64,000 nucleotides of DNA from positions 62,001 through 126,000 of the forward strand of contig NZ_PVXO01000044.1 in assembly GCF_002995785.1 (NCBI RefSeq), given 5' to 3'. This document shows positions 36,347 through 46,202 of the stretch, one piece after another (positions within the stretch are counted from its first letter, which is position 1; each line of letters opens with the position of its first letter). Below the pieces are notes generated by a model. The model was not told the DNA's origin. It did no database searches and saw nothing but the letters and a program-made list of their open reading frames with translations. A program made the translations under genes and the position numbers. Origin of the DNA: Clostridium liquoris. Lineage in GTDB: Bacteria; Bacillota; Clostridia; Clostridiales; Clostridiaceae.

Positions 36347-36433
36347 GGTAGTAGGGACAGTTCTCAATAGTTTTAACTTACAATAACAAGGTAGTAGGTA
36401 TTAGGGTATAGGGGTAGCAGGGACAGTTCTCAA
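36347..36433. repeat. Two direct copies of the GGGACAGTTCTCAA repeat
   Basis: AGGGACAGTTCTCAATAGTTTTA occurs at about 36353-36375 and again at 36419-36440 in two short blocks. The core GGGACAGTTCTCAA is at 36354-36367 and 36420-36433. It is the reverse complement of the TTGAGAACTGTCCC copies beyond the transposase gene. The rest of this 296-base gap shows no gene. Confidence 0.75.
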
Positions 36434-36603
36434 TAGTTTTATATAATAATACATAAAAAATCTAAGGATTAGGTAAAATTAAAAGTTTCTTCTAATCCCT
36501 AGACTTATCTTATTATTCTTCAATTACCTTAATTACCTTTTTTGTTAAACCGTTTTTTCTGAAGCAATTTTTATAACTTATTTTACATTACTTTCCCATA
36601 AAT

Positions 36604-37278
36604 TTAATACTTATAGGAGTTATAGTTAAAAGTTCCTTCTATTTTAGCAGTAATCTTAATTTCTTCAGGCATTATGGGGGTAGTAGCTGCATACATTTTC
36701 ATCATAATAGGTTGTGGCATAGCCTCATTACAATTTTCCTCTACAATACTAGATGGAACCTTATTCACATTAACCTTTAAAGTATTCCAAATTTCCACAG
36801 CCTTTCTCATAGCATCTTTTACTGCTAAATTTAAAGCTTTATTATAATAAATAGACATATTATCTACGGTAAACTTTATGTCATTTACAACATTCACTCC
36901 ATTTCTCACTAAGCTATCAATTATCTCTCCTACCTTATCAACATCTCTTATGGTTACATTCAAAATATTAGTTACCTTATAGTTCCTAAATATTTGTTTT
37001 CCCTCTACATAATCATATTGTAGTTCAATAACATAACTTCCAGTACTTATATCACTATTAGGTATTTCCATTGTTTTCAATCCATTTATAACAGCTATGG
37101 ACTTTTTTGCATTTTCTGTCTGGGCAATTTCCAGATTCTTATTTTCTGTTATAACTCCTAAACTTACAATAGCTATATTGGGCTGTGCCTTTACTATGCC
37201 TAGTCCCCTTATCTTCATAACTCTTTTTTTCATATGACAATATGCCATACCAGGATTATAAAAATCGCAATTCATCAT
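36604..37278 (-). CDS. SIMPL-domain (DUF541) protein
   Basis: 224 residues. GLGIVKAQPNIAIVSLGV opens a SIMPL domain with IVNGLK-like and VRDVDKVGEIIDSLV segments. No signal peptide is seen, so it appears cytoplasmic. Family members are of unclear function, linked to oxidative stress in E. coli (YggE). AAAGGAG lies 11 bases before the ATG. Confidence 0.8.
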   Translation of the reverse strand: MMNCDFYNPGMAYCHMKKRVMKIRGLGIVKAQPNIAIVSLGVITENKNLEIAQTENAKKSIAVINGLKTMEIPNSDISTGSYVIELQYDYVEGKQIFRNYKVTNILNVTIRDVDKVGEIIDSLVRNGVNVVNDIKFTVDNMSIYYNKALNLAVKDAMRKAVEIWNTLKVNVNKVPSSIVEENCNEAMPQPIMMKMYAATTPIMPEEIKITAKIEGTFNYNSYKY

Positions 37279-37560
37279 AGAATTTACTTTCTCCTTTTAT
37301 TTTATAAAATATCTCTTTATCTATTTTATGAGGGATGGTTCTAAATAGTTTTAAATTAGAATAAAATAGTCCATTTTATAAAAGCATTTATTTCTCTTTT
37401 CAGTTTATGCTTAAAACAAAAACAAGCTAATCTAATTAGTTTTAAATTGATTAGCTTGTCCACTTTAATATTAATATTTTATTTTTTATCTATTTTATAT
37501 TCTTAAAAATATACTTGTATTATTTTTTCAATTTTTGATTATATGATTATATATTGTTTT

Positions 37561-38475
37561 TTATGCAACACTGCTCTTTAAAAAATCTTCTATTATGTTA
37601 CAATACTTTTCATCATTGTAAATAATTTCCACACCAATTGCACATAACTTTGAAACTCTTGATAAAGTTAAATTACCTATAACTTTGCATATATCCTTAT
37701 AAGTAAAATTGCAAAAATAGCGCATTAAAAGTACACATAACGCCTTGCTCTCCGTTGCCATTCTATTGTTTTTAAAATGTACTTTTCTCTTTTCAATTCC
37801 TGTGTATTTTATTACAAAATCTATTATCTTATCAGGGTCATGATCTCTTATAAGTATGCTTCTTTCACTTCTATATTCACTTTTCTCATTTGTAAACTCC
37901 GTATCCGCTTTAATAGCTTTATCATCACATTTATAAACTAATTTAATATACCTTTCTCTCGCATTTTCTACATTCTCATTAAGCAATTGCATTACAAAGT
38001 CATCATCTACTATTTCTAAATTGTCGTTTCTGATACCTAAGTATATACCTAAAGTTGAATATTTATAATTTTCAACACATTGTTTATATTCTTCTATATC
38101 CAATGGATTATTATGTATATATGCTGATAAGGTAATTAAATATTTATTATTATATACAACTTTACTTTTAAATCTGTCCTGAAAAACATGACCACATCTT
38201 TCATATTTTTTGTTGAAATATTGAGCATAACATTGATTTATTCCATGCATTATTTTGGAGATATCTGATCCATTTACATCTATGATTAAATGTCCATGAT
38301 TTGTCATCAAACAATATCCGTATACTTTAAACCCAAACACTCCTTGATATTTTTTTATTAATTTTAAATATTTATCTTTATCTTCATCCTCTTTATACAA
38401 GGAAATTTCACTTATACTTCTTATCATTATATGAAAAATAGAATCACTATTCTTAATTCGTGCGGCCCTTGGCAT
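37561..38475 (-). CDS. REP-associated tyrosine transposase (Y1/HUH, RAYT type)
   Basis: 304 residues. MPRAARIKNSDSIFHIMIRS, the HUH metal motif NHGHLII near 79 and the catalytic Tyr region INQCYAQYFNKKY near 95-107 define the TnpA-REP family. The C-terminal 100 residues add a DnaA/HTH-like region (FTYKDICKVIGNLTLSRVSKL). Such proteins nick and join single-stranded DNA at REP hairpins. The ATG lies inside an mRNA hairpin (38471-38514) with AGGAG in its loop. It is intact. Confidence 0.87.
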   Translation of the reverse strand: MPRAARIKNSDSIFHIMIRSISEISLYKEDEDKDKYLKLIKKYQGVFGFKVYGYCLMTNHGHLIIDVNGSDISKIMHGINQCYAQYFNKKYERCGHVFQDRFKSKVVYNNKYLITLSAYIHNNPLDIEEYKQCVENYKYSTLGIYLGIRNDNLEIVDDDFVMQLLNENVENARERYIKLVYKCDDKAIKADTEFTNEKSEYRSERSILIRDHDPDKIIDFVIKYTGIEKRKVHFKNNRMATESKALCVLLMRYFCNFTYKDICKVIGNLTLSRVSKLCAIGVEIIYNDEKYCNIIEDFLKSSVA

Positions 38476-38514
38476 ACTACCACTCCTTTAAAGCTTTTAT
38501 TTGGTAGTATTGCC
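38471..38514 (-). promoter_or_regulatory. Hairpin masking the transposase start codon
   Basis: On the minus strand GGCA-A-TACTACCA pairs with TGGTAGTA-TGCC. The ATG lies in the 3' arm and AAAGGAG in the loop. Such a fold would limit translation of the transposase from readthrough mRNA. Confidence 0.5.
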
Positions 38515-38577
38515 ATACTGTTACTTAATATTCAAGTGAAACCGCTAATTTAAAATTACTCCTCTATTTTCTATTAA

Positions 38578-38669
38578 TTGAGAACTGTCCCCTATCCTTA
38601 TCCTCAAAGTTGAGAACTGTCCCTAGTTACTAGTTAAATAATAGTTAAATAATAGTTGAGAACTGTCCC
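38578..38669. repeat. Three direct copies of TTGAGAACTGTCCC
   Basis: Cores at 38578-38591, 38610-38623 and 38656-38669. They are in the opposite orientation to the copies at 36354 and 36420, so they flank the transposase gene as inverted groups. Confidence 0.8.
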
Positions 38670-38677
38670 TGGTTAAA

Positions 38678-40864
38678 CTAAAATTTAAGCTTAGCAAGAG
38701 CATCCGCCAATTCGGAATTGATGGGCTGATCATTTACTTTTTTCTGTTCCTTTAAATATTTTGATACATCTCTTTTTGTGACTTTGCCGTTGTCATTTTT
38801 CTTTCTTTTATTAAATGAGGAAAGCTTTTCTTTGTAACCGCAGCTACATACAAAAATTTTTCCTTCTCCTTCACCACGAAGTTCTAGTTTTTTGTGACAG
38901 TTAGGACATCTAGCGTTAGTAACCTTAGCAATTGCCTTCCTATAGCCACATTCTCTATCCTGACAAACAAGCATTTTGCCTTGTTTACCGTTAACTTCTA
39001 GCATATATTTTCCACATTGTGGGCATTTACTTCTTGTAAGATTATCATGTTTGAATTTTTCATGGCTATTCTTTATATCGTTGACAACTACTTTTGCATA
39101 GCTTCTCATATCATTAATAAAATCATTTTTATTAAGAGAACCCTTAGCAATAGAGCTTAAATTCTGCTCCCACTGTGCAGTTAATGTTGGGGATTTTAAA
39201 TCCTCAGGTACTAGCTCTAAAAGCTGTTTACCCTTAGAAGTTATAAAAATGTCCTTGCCCTTCTTTTCAATTAAGAAGGTATTAAATAATTTTTCTATAA
39301 TGTCAGCTCTTGTGGCTACAGTCCCAAGTCCTCCAGTTTCTCCAATAGTTTTTTTCAAGGATTCACTTTCGTTACTCATATATTTAACTGGGTTTTCCAT
39401 AGCAGAAAGAAGAGTTCCCTCGTTAAACGGAGCTGGCGGCTTAGTCTCTCCTTTAGTTTGAGAAATAGCAGATATATTTAAAATATCTCCTTTATTTATG
39501 CTAGGCAATCTTTGTTCTGAAATATCATTTTTTGAATCCTCATCATCAAAATGATTTTCATAGACCTCTTTCCAGCCTTGGGATATAACAACCTTTCCCT
39601 TGGCAATGAACATTTCCTCTCCAACTTTAGCTTTTATTGTAGTTTGCTCATATTCAAAAGGAGGGTATAAAACAGCTAAAAATCTTTTAATCACTAAATC
39701 ATATATTTTTCTTTCCTTATCACTTAATGAACTTAAAGAAACTGACTGTTCTGTTGGTATAATAGCATGATGATCTGATACTTTGCTATTATCTACAAAA
39801 GATTTGTTCCCCTTTATTGGATTCTTTAAAACTTTAAAAGCTGACTTTGAGTAAGGACCTACTCCACAAGCCTTAACCCTATCCTTTAGGGTATCCACTA
39901 TATCTGTGGAGATATACCTAGAATCTGTTCTTGGATAGGTTAACACTTTATGACTTTCATAAAGCCTTTGCATAAGAGAAAGTGTTTCCTTTGCTGAATA
40001 TCCAAAGATTTTATTAGCATCCCTTTGAAGTTCCGTTAAATCATATAAACCTGGAGAAAAACTTTTTTTATAGGTCTTATCTACTTCTATAACTTCAGCA
40101 TTTTTATTTTTCAATGGCTGAAATATCTTATCACATTTTGCCTTATCAAATATTTTTGTATTCCTAGTTTTGCTATCCTGCCAAGTTAGCTTTAAACCAT
40201 TAGCTACAGCAGTAATACCATAAAAGGTTTTAGGTTTGAAATTTTTAATTTCCTCTTCCCTTTTAGCAATTATAGCAAGTGTTGGAGTTTGAACTCTTCC
40301 ACAGGAAAGCTGAGCATTATATTTACAAGTTAAAGCACGAGTGGCATTAATGCCTACAATCCAATCCGCCTCAGAACGAGCTACAGCAGAAGCATAAAGA
40401 TTTTCATATTCCCTGCCATCTCTTAGTTTATTGAATCCATCTCTAATAGCCTTATCTGTAACAGAAGAAATCCAAAGACGTTTCAGTTTTTTATTTATAT
40501 GAGCCTTTTCTATTATCCATCTAGCTACCAGCTCACCTTCACGCCCAGCATCTGTGGCTATAACAATTTCATTTACATCTTTTCTATTCATCTGCTCTTT
40601 AACTATATTAAATTGCCTGCCAGTTTGTTTAATAACAACAAGCTTCATCTTAGAAGGTAGCATTGGCAGGTCTTCAATTCTCCATGATTTATATTTCTCA
40701 TCATAAGCCTCAGGATCCGCTAATGTGACTAAATGTCCAAGGGCCCAAGTAACTATGTATTTTTCTCCCTCAAGATAACCATTACCTTTTTTATTACAAT
40801 TTAAAACCCTAGCTATATCTCTTCCAACAGAAGGTTTTTCAGCTAATACTAATATCTTATTCAT
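38678..40864 (-). CDS. topB: DNA topoisomerase III
   Basis: 728 residues. The Toprim domain (VLAEKPSVGRDIARV, IATDAGREGELVARWI) precedes the catalytic region with LTYPRTDSRYI (active-site Tyr near 324). Two C-terminal zinc ribbons follow: CPQCGKYML..CQDRECGY and CPNCHKKL..CSCGYKEK. It relaxes and decatenates DNA through a 5' tyrosyl link. The ATG at 40864 has AGGA 8 bases upstream; an upstream in-frame codon at 40912 is not needed. Confidence 0.95.
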   Translation of the reverse strand: MNKILVLAEKPSVGRDIARVLNCNKKGNGYLEGEKYIVTWALGHLVTLADPEAYDEKYKSWRIEDLPMLPSKMKLVVIKQTGRQFNIVKEQMNRKDVNEIVIATDAGREGELVARWIIEKAHINKKLKRLWISSVTDKAIRDGFNKLRDGREYENLYASAVARSEADWIVGINATRALTCKYNAQLSCGRVQTPTLAIIAKREEEIKNFKPKTFYGITAVANGLKLTWQDSKTRNTKIFDKAKCDKIFQPLKNKNAEVIEVDKTYKKSFSPGLYDLTELQRDANKIFGYSAKETLSLMQRLYESHKVLTYPRTDSRYISTDIVDTLKDRVKACGVGPYSKSAFKVLKNPIKGNKSFVDNSKVSDHHAIIPTEQSVSLSSLSDKERKIYDLVIKRFLAVLYPPFEYEQTTIKAKVGEEMFIAKGKVVISQGWKEVYENHFDDEDSKNDISEQRLPSINKGDILNISAISQTKGETKPPAPFNEGTLLSAMENPVKYMSNESESLKKTIGETGGLGTVATRADIIEKLFNTFLIEKKGKDIFITSKGKQLLELVPEDLKSPTLTAQWEQNLSSIAKGSLNKNDFINDMRSYAKVVVNDIKNSHEKFKHDNLTRSKCPQCGKYMLEVNGKQGKMLVCQDRECGYRKAIAKVTNARCPNCHKKLELRGEGEGKIFVCSCGYKEKLSSFNKRKKNDNGKVTKRDVSKYLKEQKKVNDQPINSELADALAKLKF

Positions 40865-40974
40865 GTGACCAATCCTTTCAAAATAACTATAACTAATATT
40901 AACACAAATCAAATTAAAAAGCCTAATTATTATGCCTAAAATTGTGTGTTCACATACCTAAATCTATAATAGAC

Positions 40975-41013
40975 AAAGTGATGTATTGGTAACCATAACC
41001 AATACATCACTTT
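40975..41013 (-). terminator. Hairpin at the end of the Pot/deaminase operon
   Basis: AAAGTGATGTATTGGT pairs over 16 bases with ACCAATACATCACTTT. The T-run beyond the stem is short. The stop codon of the deaminase gene lies at its edge. Confidence 0.65.
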
Positions 41014-42325
41014 ATATTTCTTTAGTCGCAGAAAGTATCTTATCCTTCATATCTAATAAACTTCTTCTAATATCATTAAAATCTACATGTAGTATTTTCT
41101 TGCTCTTGACTACAATCCGTCCATTTACAATTACAGTGTCCACATTAGATGGATTAGCTGAATAAACTATTGTTGAATAATAATCATATATAGGCTGCAT
41201 ATTGACAGATTCAGTTTCTAAGATAACTAGGTCTGCTCTTTTACCTATTTCTATGGTTCCAATTAGATGTTCCATGTTTAAAGCTCTTGCTCCCCCTATT
41301 GTAGCCATTTCTACAATATCTTTAGCTGGCAGTAATGTTCTATCGCTATTAAAAAGCTTATGAATTTTTCCAACTAAAGGCATTTGCGTCATTATATCAA
41401 GGGTGTTTCCACTCATAGGTCCATCCGTTCCAAGACCTATTTTCATTCCCCTTTTATACATCTTTACAGCAGGGGCTACTCCTTTGGCTCCTTTTGAATT
41501 TGCACCTATGTTGTGTGAAATTCCTACTTCCCTTTCTTCTAATATATCCAAATCTTTATCATCCACTAAAACTAAATGTGCTCCAATGAAATTTTTATCT
41601 AGTATGCCTAAACTGTCTAGATATTGAACAGGTGTCATATTATACTCTTCTTTATATTTTTTATACTCATAGTCCATTTCTGCTACATGCATTGTAAGCG
41701 GCACCTTATACTTTTGGGAAAGATTATATGCTTTGATTAGATGTTCACTATCGTTAGTATAGGGAGCATGAGGTGCTACTGCTGGAGTTATTAAGTCATT
41801 CTTATGCCAGTTCTGTATGAACTCCTTACAATATGCTAATCCTTCATATGGTTCCTTTGAATCTGGAGATGGAAAATTCACTATTGTTTCTCCTAGAATA
41901 GCTCTTATACCTAATCTGCTTGCTGCCCTAGCTACTTCATCTTCATAATAGTACATATCGCAAAAAGTAGTAACTCCGGAAAGCAGCATCTCGCATATTC
42001 CGTATCTTGCCCCATTGTAAACCAAATCCTTATCTACTAACTTTTTCTCAAGAGGCAAAATATATTTTTTTAGCCTGTCTGCTTCATCATCTGCTAAACT
42101 TCTAAATGCTACCATAGATACATGGCTGTGGCAGTTTACCATGCCAGGCATTAAAATACCTCCATTACCATCTATAATAAAGAAACCTTTATATTTACTT
42201 TCTAAAGAACTGTCCCCTATATCTATTATTTTTTTGCCTGATATTACAACTACTCCATTTTCAATAATTTCTTTAGCTTTATTCATGGTAAGAATTGTAA
42301 CATTTTTAATTAAAATTTTATCCAT
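41012..42325 (-). CDS. MTA/SAH deaminase-like amidohydrolase
   Basis: 437 residues. Metal ligands: NCHSHV near 66-71, MHVAE near 207, and GTDGP near 302; VAPHAPY is the substrate loop. This matches the 5-methylthioadenosine/S-adenosylhomocysteine deaminase (MtaD/SsnA) group, which converts the adenine ring to hypoxanthine. It is the last gene of the operon, 16 bases after adenine deaminase. Guanine or other N-heterocycle deamination is possible. Confidence 0.85.
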   Translation of the reverse strand: MDKILIKNVTILTMNKAKEIIENGVVVISGKKIIDIGDSSLESKYKGFFIIDGNGGILMPGMVNCHSHVSMVAFRSLADDEADRLKKYILPLEKKLVDKDLVYNGARYGICEMLLSGVTTFCDMYYYEDEVARAASRLGIRAILGETIVNFPSPDSKEPYEGLAYCKEFIQNWHKNDLITPAVAPHAPYTNDSEHLIKAYNLSQKYKVPLTMHVAEMDYEYKKYKEEYNMTPVQYLDSLGILDKNFIGAHLVLVDDKDLDILEEREVGISHNIGANSKGAKGVAPAVKMYKRGMKIGLGTDGPMSGNTLDIMTQMPLVGKIHKLFNSDRTLLPAKDIVEMATIGGARALNMEHLIGTIEIGKRADLVILETESVNMQPIYDYYSTIVYSANPSNVDTVIVNGRIVVKSKKILHVDFNDIRRSLLDMKDKILSATKEI

Positions 42326-42341
42326 AGTTATCTCCTATTTA

Positions 42342-44048
42342 TTATACTAAAAATAAAGAGATTATTTCCTGAGTTTTTACTCTTATTAACCCCTTATCTG
42401 TAATTTTAATGCTTGGACTAACAGGTAAAGACAGAGTACTAAATGACATTATTTCATTGTTATGTGTATATCCCAATTTTTTTAATGCATTCCTTACTTT
42501 TTTAAGTTTCTCTCCAAATATGTCAATTCTTTCTTCTGATACAATTCCTCCCACAGGTAATTCTATAGAAGCTAAAATCTTTCCGCCATTTACTGCGCAG
42601 TATCCCCCTTGTGTTTGAATAATATGATTTGCTGCTAGCATCATATCTTTTATATTTCTTCCCATAACCATTAAGTTGTGATGATCATGAGCCCAAGTCG
42701 TAGCAATAGCCCCTTCCTTTATTGCATCTCCTCCAACTAATCCAAAGGCTTTCCCTCCACCTTTTCCATATCTTTCAAAAACTCCAATCAAGCAATAAGG
42801 TGATTCCTCCCAGATTAATTCTCCATTTGATGCTCTTAATATATCTTCTTTTTCTTCTGTAAAGGTAGTGTTTTTATTAACATTAATTATTCTGCATTTT
42901 ACTTTTCCTTCTTTTATTGGAGTTACTACTTTAAAGTCTTGAAAGTCTAAGTTATCTAGCCTTACACTGTTATAAAAATTCTTAGGAAAGCTATTTTTCT
43001 TCTCTTCATATACTGTATATCCATCATAAATAATATGCCCTTTTTTATACACCTTTGATATTTTAAAATTATTCAAGTCATTAAGCATAATAAAATCTGC
43101 AATTTTTCCGGGTGCAATGGCTCCTCTATCTTTAAATCCCATTCTTCTAGCAGGAATGTATGTGGATGCATATATAGCCAACTCCGGTTTCATTCCCATT
43201 TCTATGGCCTTTTTAACTAACTTATTTAAATGTCCATCTAATAATTTATCACCCATAACATCATCAGTGACAAAACAAAAGTGTTCATATAAATCATTAT
43301 CAATTAAGTAATTTAAATTTTCCTGTGTCATAGACTTTTCTTGAATTTCAACGAACATTCCATTCTTTATTTTTTCCTCTAAAGACTTTGGGGTTTGCTG
43401 GGTATGATCCCCATCAATCCCTCTATAAATATATTGTGCAAGCTCTATACCTTCTATTTTAGGGCAGTGTCCTTCTAAGGGAAGATATGGTTTTTTCTCT
43501 TTTATAATTTTTATAATATTATTTATTACCGAATGCTCATCTTCAATTAGATCTTTAAAATTCATTACTTCCCCTAAGCATTTAATTTTATTATAATTTA
43601 AAAGCTCACTTACTTCTTTCTCTTTTATAATTCCCCCTGTAGTTTCAAGGTGAGGTGATGTAGAAGGTACTGAGCTTGGAATTCCATAAAAAATATCTAA
43701 TTTAACGTTTTTATCATTATCTATAAAAGCCTTTATTCCTTCAATTCCAAATACGTTAGCAATTTCATGGGGATCAGCCACTACAGTGGTGACCCCATGT
43801 GGAATTACTGCCTGAGAGAACTGAAATGGAGTAGTCATAGAGCTTTCTATATGCATGTGAATATCTATTAATCCAGGAATCAAATAACTTCCTTTTCCAT
43901 CTATTATTTCTTTAGGTTCTAGTTTATTTTCATTATCTTTGCCTATATAAAAAAACTTTTCATTTAGCACAGTTACATCTTCACTTATAAATTTTCTCAT
44001 ATAAACATTAAACACTTTTACATTTTTAATTAATAAATCTACCTGCAT
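42342..44048 (-). CDS. ade: Adenine deaminase
   Basis: 568 residues, full length. HMHIESSMTTPFQFS carries the metal histidines; GVTTVVADPHEIANV, EGHCP and DDVMGDKL are family marks, and the C-terminal half has ATTWAHDHHNLMVMG. It turns adenine into hypoxanthine plus ammonia. AAGGAG precedes the ATG. It follows the binding-protein gene by 21 bases. Confidence 0.95.
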   Translation of the reverse strand: MQVDLLIKNVKVFNVYMRKFISEDVTVLNEKFFYIGKDNENKLEPKEIIDGKGSYLIPGLIDIHMHIESSMTTPFQFSQAVIPHGVTTVVADPHEIANVFGIEGIKAFIDNDKNVKLDIFYGIPSSVPSTSPHLETTGGIIKEKEVSELLNYNKIKCLGEVMNFKDLIEDEHSVINNIIKIIKEKKPYLPLEGHCPKIEGIELAQYIYRGIDGDHTQQTPKSLEEKIKNGMFVEIQEKSMTQENLNYLIDNDLYEHFCFVTDDVMGDKLLDGHLNKLVKKAIEMGMKPELAIYASTYIPARRMGFKDRGAIAPGKIADFIMLNDLNNFKISKVYKKGHIIYDGYTVYEEKKNSFPKNFYNSVRLDNLDFQDFKVVTPIKEGKVKCRIINVNKNTTFTEEKEDILRASNGELIWEESPYCLIGVFERYGKGGGKAFGLVGGDAIKEGAIATTWAHDHHNLMVMGRNIKDMMLAANHIIQTQGGYCAVNGGKILASIELPVGGIVSEERIDIFGEKLKKVRNALKKLGYTHNNEIMSFSTLSLPVSPSIKITDKGLIRVKTQEIISLFLV

Positions 44049-44069
44049 TTTTCTCTCCTTATAGGGTAA

Positions 44070-45128
44070 CTAATTTAATATTCTATTCCATTTATCTATC
44101 CAATCTTTCATTAATGGGTTAACAAATTTATAGTCTATGGTGTTTGATTTTTCTATTACATCTCCATAGGTTAAATTTTTGCTTTCTTCTGGTGAAAGTT
44201 TTACATCTGTATTAACTGGAGATTCTCCAAGTCCCTTTGCTGTTCTTTTTTGTACTTCTGCGCTTAAAGCATAGTTTATAAATTCTAAGGCTAAATCTTT
44301 ATTCTTTGAGTTTTTAGCTATATTTATTGTATTAAAGTTTATGAATGTTCCTTCTACTGGATCTACATATTTTACATCTGGAGCTGCTTTGCTGATGTTC
44401 CCATATACGAAATCTGCTGTTACTGCTGCTGCAATTTCTCCACTGGCAAACATATTAGTTAAATCTGAGGATTTACTGTAAGTCTTAACTACATTTGGCT
44501 TTAATGCTTCTAATTGTTTAAAAGCTGCTTCCCCTTTATCTTTTGTAACATCAACTCCAGCCTTTATTCCTGCTATGTAAACCATAGCTGGTCCAAAGGT
44601 TGTTGTTATATCTGGTATAGCAATTTTCCCCTTTAATTCTGGTCTCCATAAATCCTTCCATGATTTTATTTCAAATCCTACTTTCTTTGGATCATAAGCT
44701 ATTGCTATTCTGTTTAATGTATAAGCTGGGCCAAATCCCTCTTTTATTGCAGCTTTTGCTTTTGAATTTAATTTTTCTGAATTAGATATCTTGCTATAAT
44801 CTACTTTATCAAATAGCCCCTGTGCTGCTCCATCCTCAGAAAAGGATTCTGCAAGATACATTAAATCAACATCTGAATTAGGGTTATTTTTTAACTTTGT
44901 CAATCTTTCTGAATTATTACCTGTTTCTAATACTATTTTTACATTATTCTTTTCTTCAAAAGGTTTAAAAACATCCTCTCTGAGCTTGTCCTCATTTAAT
45001 CCCCAAGTAGATATAACTAATTTCTTTTGTTCGCCTTTCCCTTCGTTTTTACTATTTGATGAACCACATCCAGCAAAAGTTAATATAGTGGTTAGAGCTA
45101 ATGACAATGCTATAAGTCTTCTTTTCAT
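44070..45128 (-). CDS. Pot-type ABC transporter substrate-binding lipoprotein
   Basis: 352 residues. Lipobox TFAGC near 17-21, then a PotD-like fold with LVISTWGLNEDKLREDVFKPFEEK at the start of the mature protein (first 20 shown suffice). The family binds polyamines, thiamine, putrescine or other cations. The linked deaminases make a purine-derived ligand possible. GAGGAGGG precedes the ATG. Confidence 0.87.
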   Translation of the reverse strand: MKRRLIALSLALTTILTFAGCGSSNSKNEGKGEQKKLVISTWGLNEDKLREDVFKPFEEKNNVKIVLETGNNSERLTKLKNNPNSDVDLMYLAESFSEDGAAQGLFDKVDYSKISNSEKLNSKAKAAIKEGFGPAYTLNRIAIAYDPKKVGFEIKSWKDLWRPELKGKIAIPDITTTFGPAMVYIAGIKAGVDVTKDKGEAAFKQLEALKPNVVKTYSKSSDLTNMFASGEIAAAVTADFVYGNISKAAPDVKYVDPVEGTFINFNTINIAKNSKNKDLALEFINYALSAEVQKRTAKGLGESPVNTDVKLSPEESKNLTYGDVIEKSNTIDYKFVNPLMKDWIDKWNRILN

Positions 45129-45148
45129 ATTTACCCTCCTCGTAAATT

Positions 45149-46186
45149 TTATACTAAAATTATTTTATTTGATGGTAGATAAAGCTTTACCTTATCACCT
45201 TGTTTATAAATCACATCATTTGTTTCCTTTAATACTAAAGTTCCAAGTTCTGTCTTTATATTATATTGATAAGATTTTCCCAGATAAGTTCTTATTTCCA
45301 CAATACCTTCTATTGTATTTTCATCTTTATTTTCTCTTAGAATTTGTATGTCTTCTGGTCTTATAGTGCCTTTTATATTTTCACCTTTTTTTCTTTCGCA
45401 TTGAACTTTAAATTTATTTTCACCCATTCCTTCATAAACTTTATCTCCTATATGATTTAAATTTATAAAGTTCTCAAAGCCTACAAATCTAGCAACAAAT
45501 TCTGTAGCTGGATTAGAATATATGTTTTCAGGAGTATCAAATTGTTCAATTAATCCTTTATTCATAACTGCTACCTTGTCTGATATGGAAAAACATTCTT
45601 CCTGATCATGTGTAACAAATAAAGTTGTTATTCCAAAATCCTGCTGTAACTTTCTTATTTCGACTCTCATTTTTAATCTTAATTTTGCATCAAGATTGCT
45701 TAAAGGCTCATCTAAAAGCAATAAATTAGGCTTAATAACTAAGGCTCTAGCTATAGCTACCCTTTGCCTTTGTCCTCCCGAAAGTTCTTTTGGATATCGT
45801 TTGGCAAAGTTCTTCATATCTACTGCTTCTAAAATTCTATTTACATTATCTTCGATGGATTTTTTATTCATTTTTCTCATTTTTAATCCAAAAGCCACAT
45901 TATCAAAAACGGTTAAATGCGGAAACAGAGCATAACTTTGAAAAACTAATCCAAAATTTCTTTTGTGTACAGGTATTTTTGTATAGTCTTTATTATTAAA
46001 AATAAATTGACCTGAATTCGCTTCTAAAAAGCCAGCTATAACTCTAAGTGTGGTAGTTTTCCCACATCCACTTGGTCCAAGTAATGAAACCAATTGGCCT
46101 TTTTCTACTTTTAAATTTAAGTTTTCTAAAATATTATTTTTTCCATCATAGGAGACGGTTATATCTTTTAAATTAATTAACTCCAT
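45149..46186 (-). CDS. Pot-type ABC transporter ATP-binding protein
   Basis: 345 residues. Walker A GPSGCGKTT near 36-44, signature LSGGQRQRVAIARA near 134, Walker B LLLDEPLSNLD near 155, and a C-terminal TOBE domain (GTIRPEDIQIL). It powers the two permeases. GGAGG lies before the ATG. Confidence 0.93.
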   Translation of the reverse strand: MELINLKDITVSYDGKNNILENLNLKVEKGQLVSLLGPSGCGKTTTLRVIAGFLEANSGQFIFNNKDYTKIPVHKRNFGLVFQSYALFPHLTVFDNVAFGLKMRKMNKKSIEDNVNRILEAVDMKNFAKRYPKELSGGQRQRVAIARALVIKPNLLLLDEPLSNLDAKLRLKMRVEIRKLQQDFGITTLFVTHDQEECFSISDKVAVMNKGLIEQFDTPENIYSNPATEFVARFVGFENFINLNHIGDKVYEGMGENKFKVQCERKKGENIKGTIRPEDIQILRENKDENTIEGIVEIRTYLGKSYQYNIKTELGTLVLKETNDVIYKQGDKVKLYLPSNKIILV

Positions 46187-46202
46187 AGTGTACCTCCAAT
46201 TA

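Larger units (their letters stand above)
37332..38669. mobile_element. REP-type element with Y1 transposase and flanking repeats
   Basis: The left boundary has a degenerate GGGATGGTTCTAAA (37332-37345). A hairpin follows, ACAAGCTAATC pairing with GATTAGCTTGT near 37425-37462. Then come the transposase gene and, to the right, three copies of TTGAGAACTGTCCC (38578-38591, 38610-38623, 38656-38669). A related but gene-less element lies at 47962-48172. Confidence 0.6.

Noticed and set aside
36308-38680. CRISPR array formed by the GAGAACTGTCCC repeats
   Set aside because: The copies are irregularly spaced, few, in both orientations, and lack equal-length spacers and cas genes.
42204-42217. A copy of the AGAACTGTCCCCTAT repeat inside the MTA/SAH-deaminase gene
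   Set aside because: The codons fit the family alignment (GDSSLESKYKG before the VIDG strand), with no insertion. A chance match is more likely than a repeat insertion, though the 14-base identity to 38580-38593 is striking.
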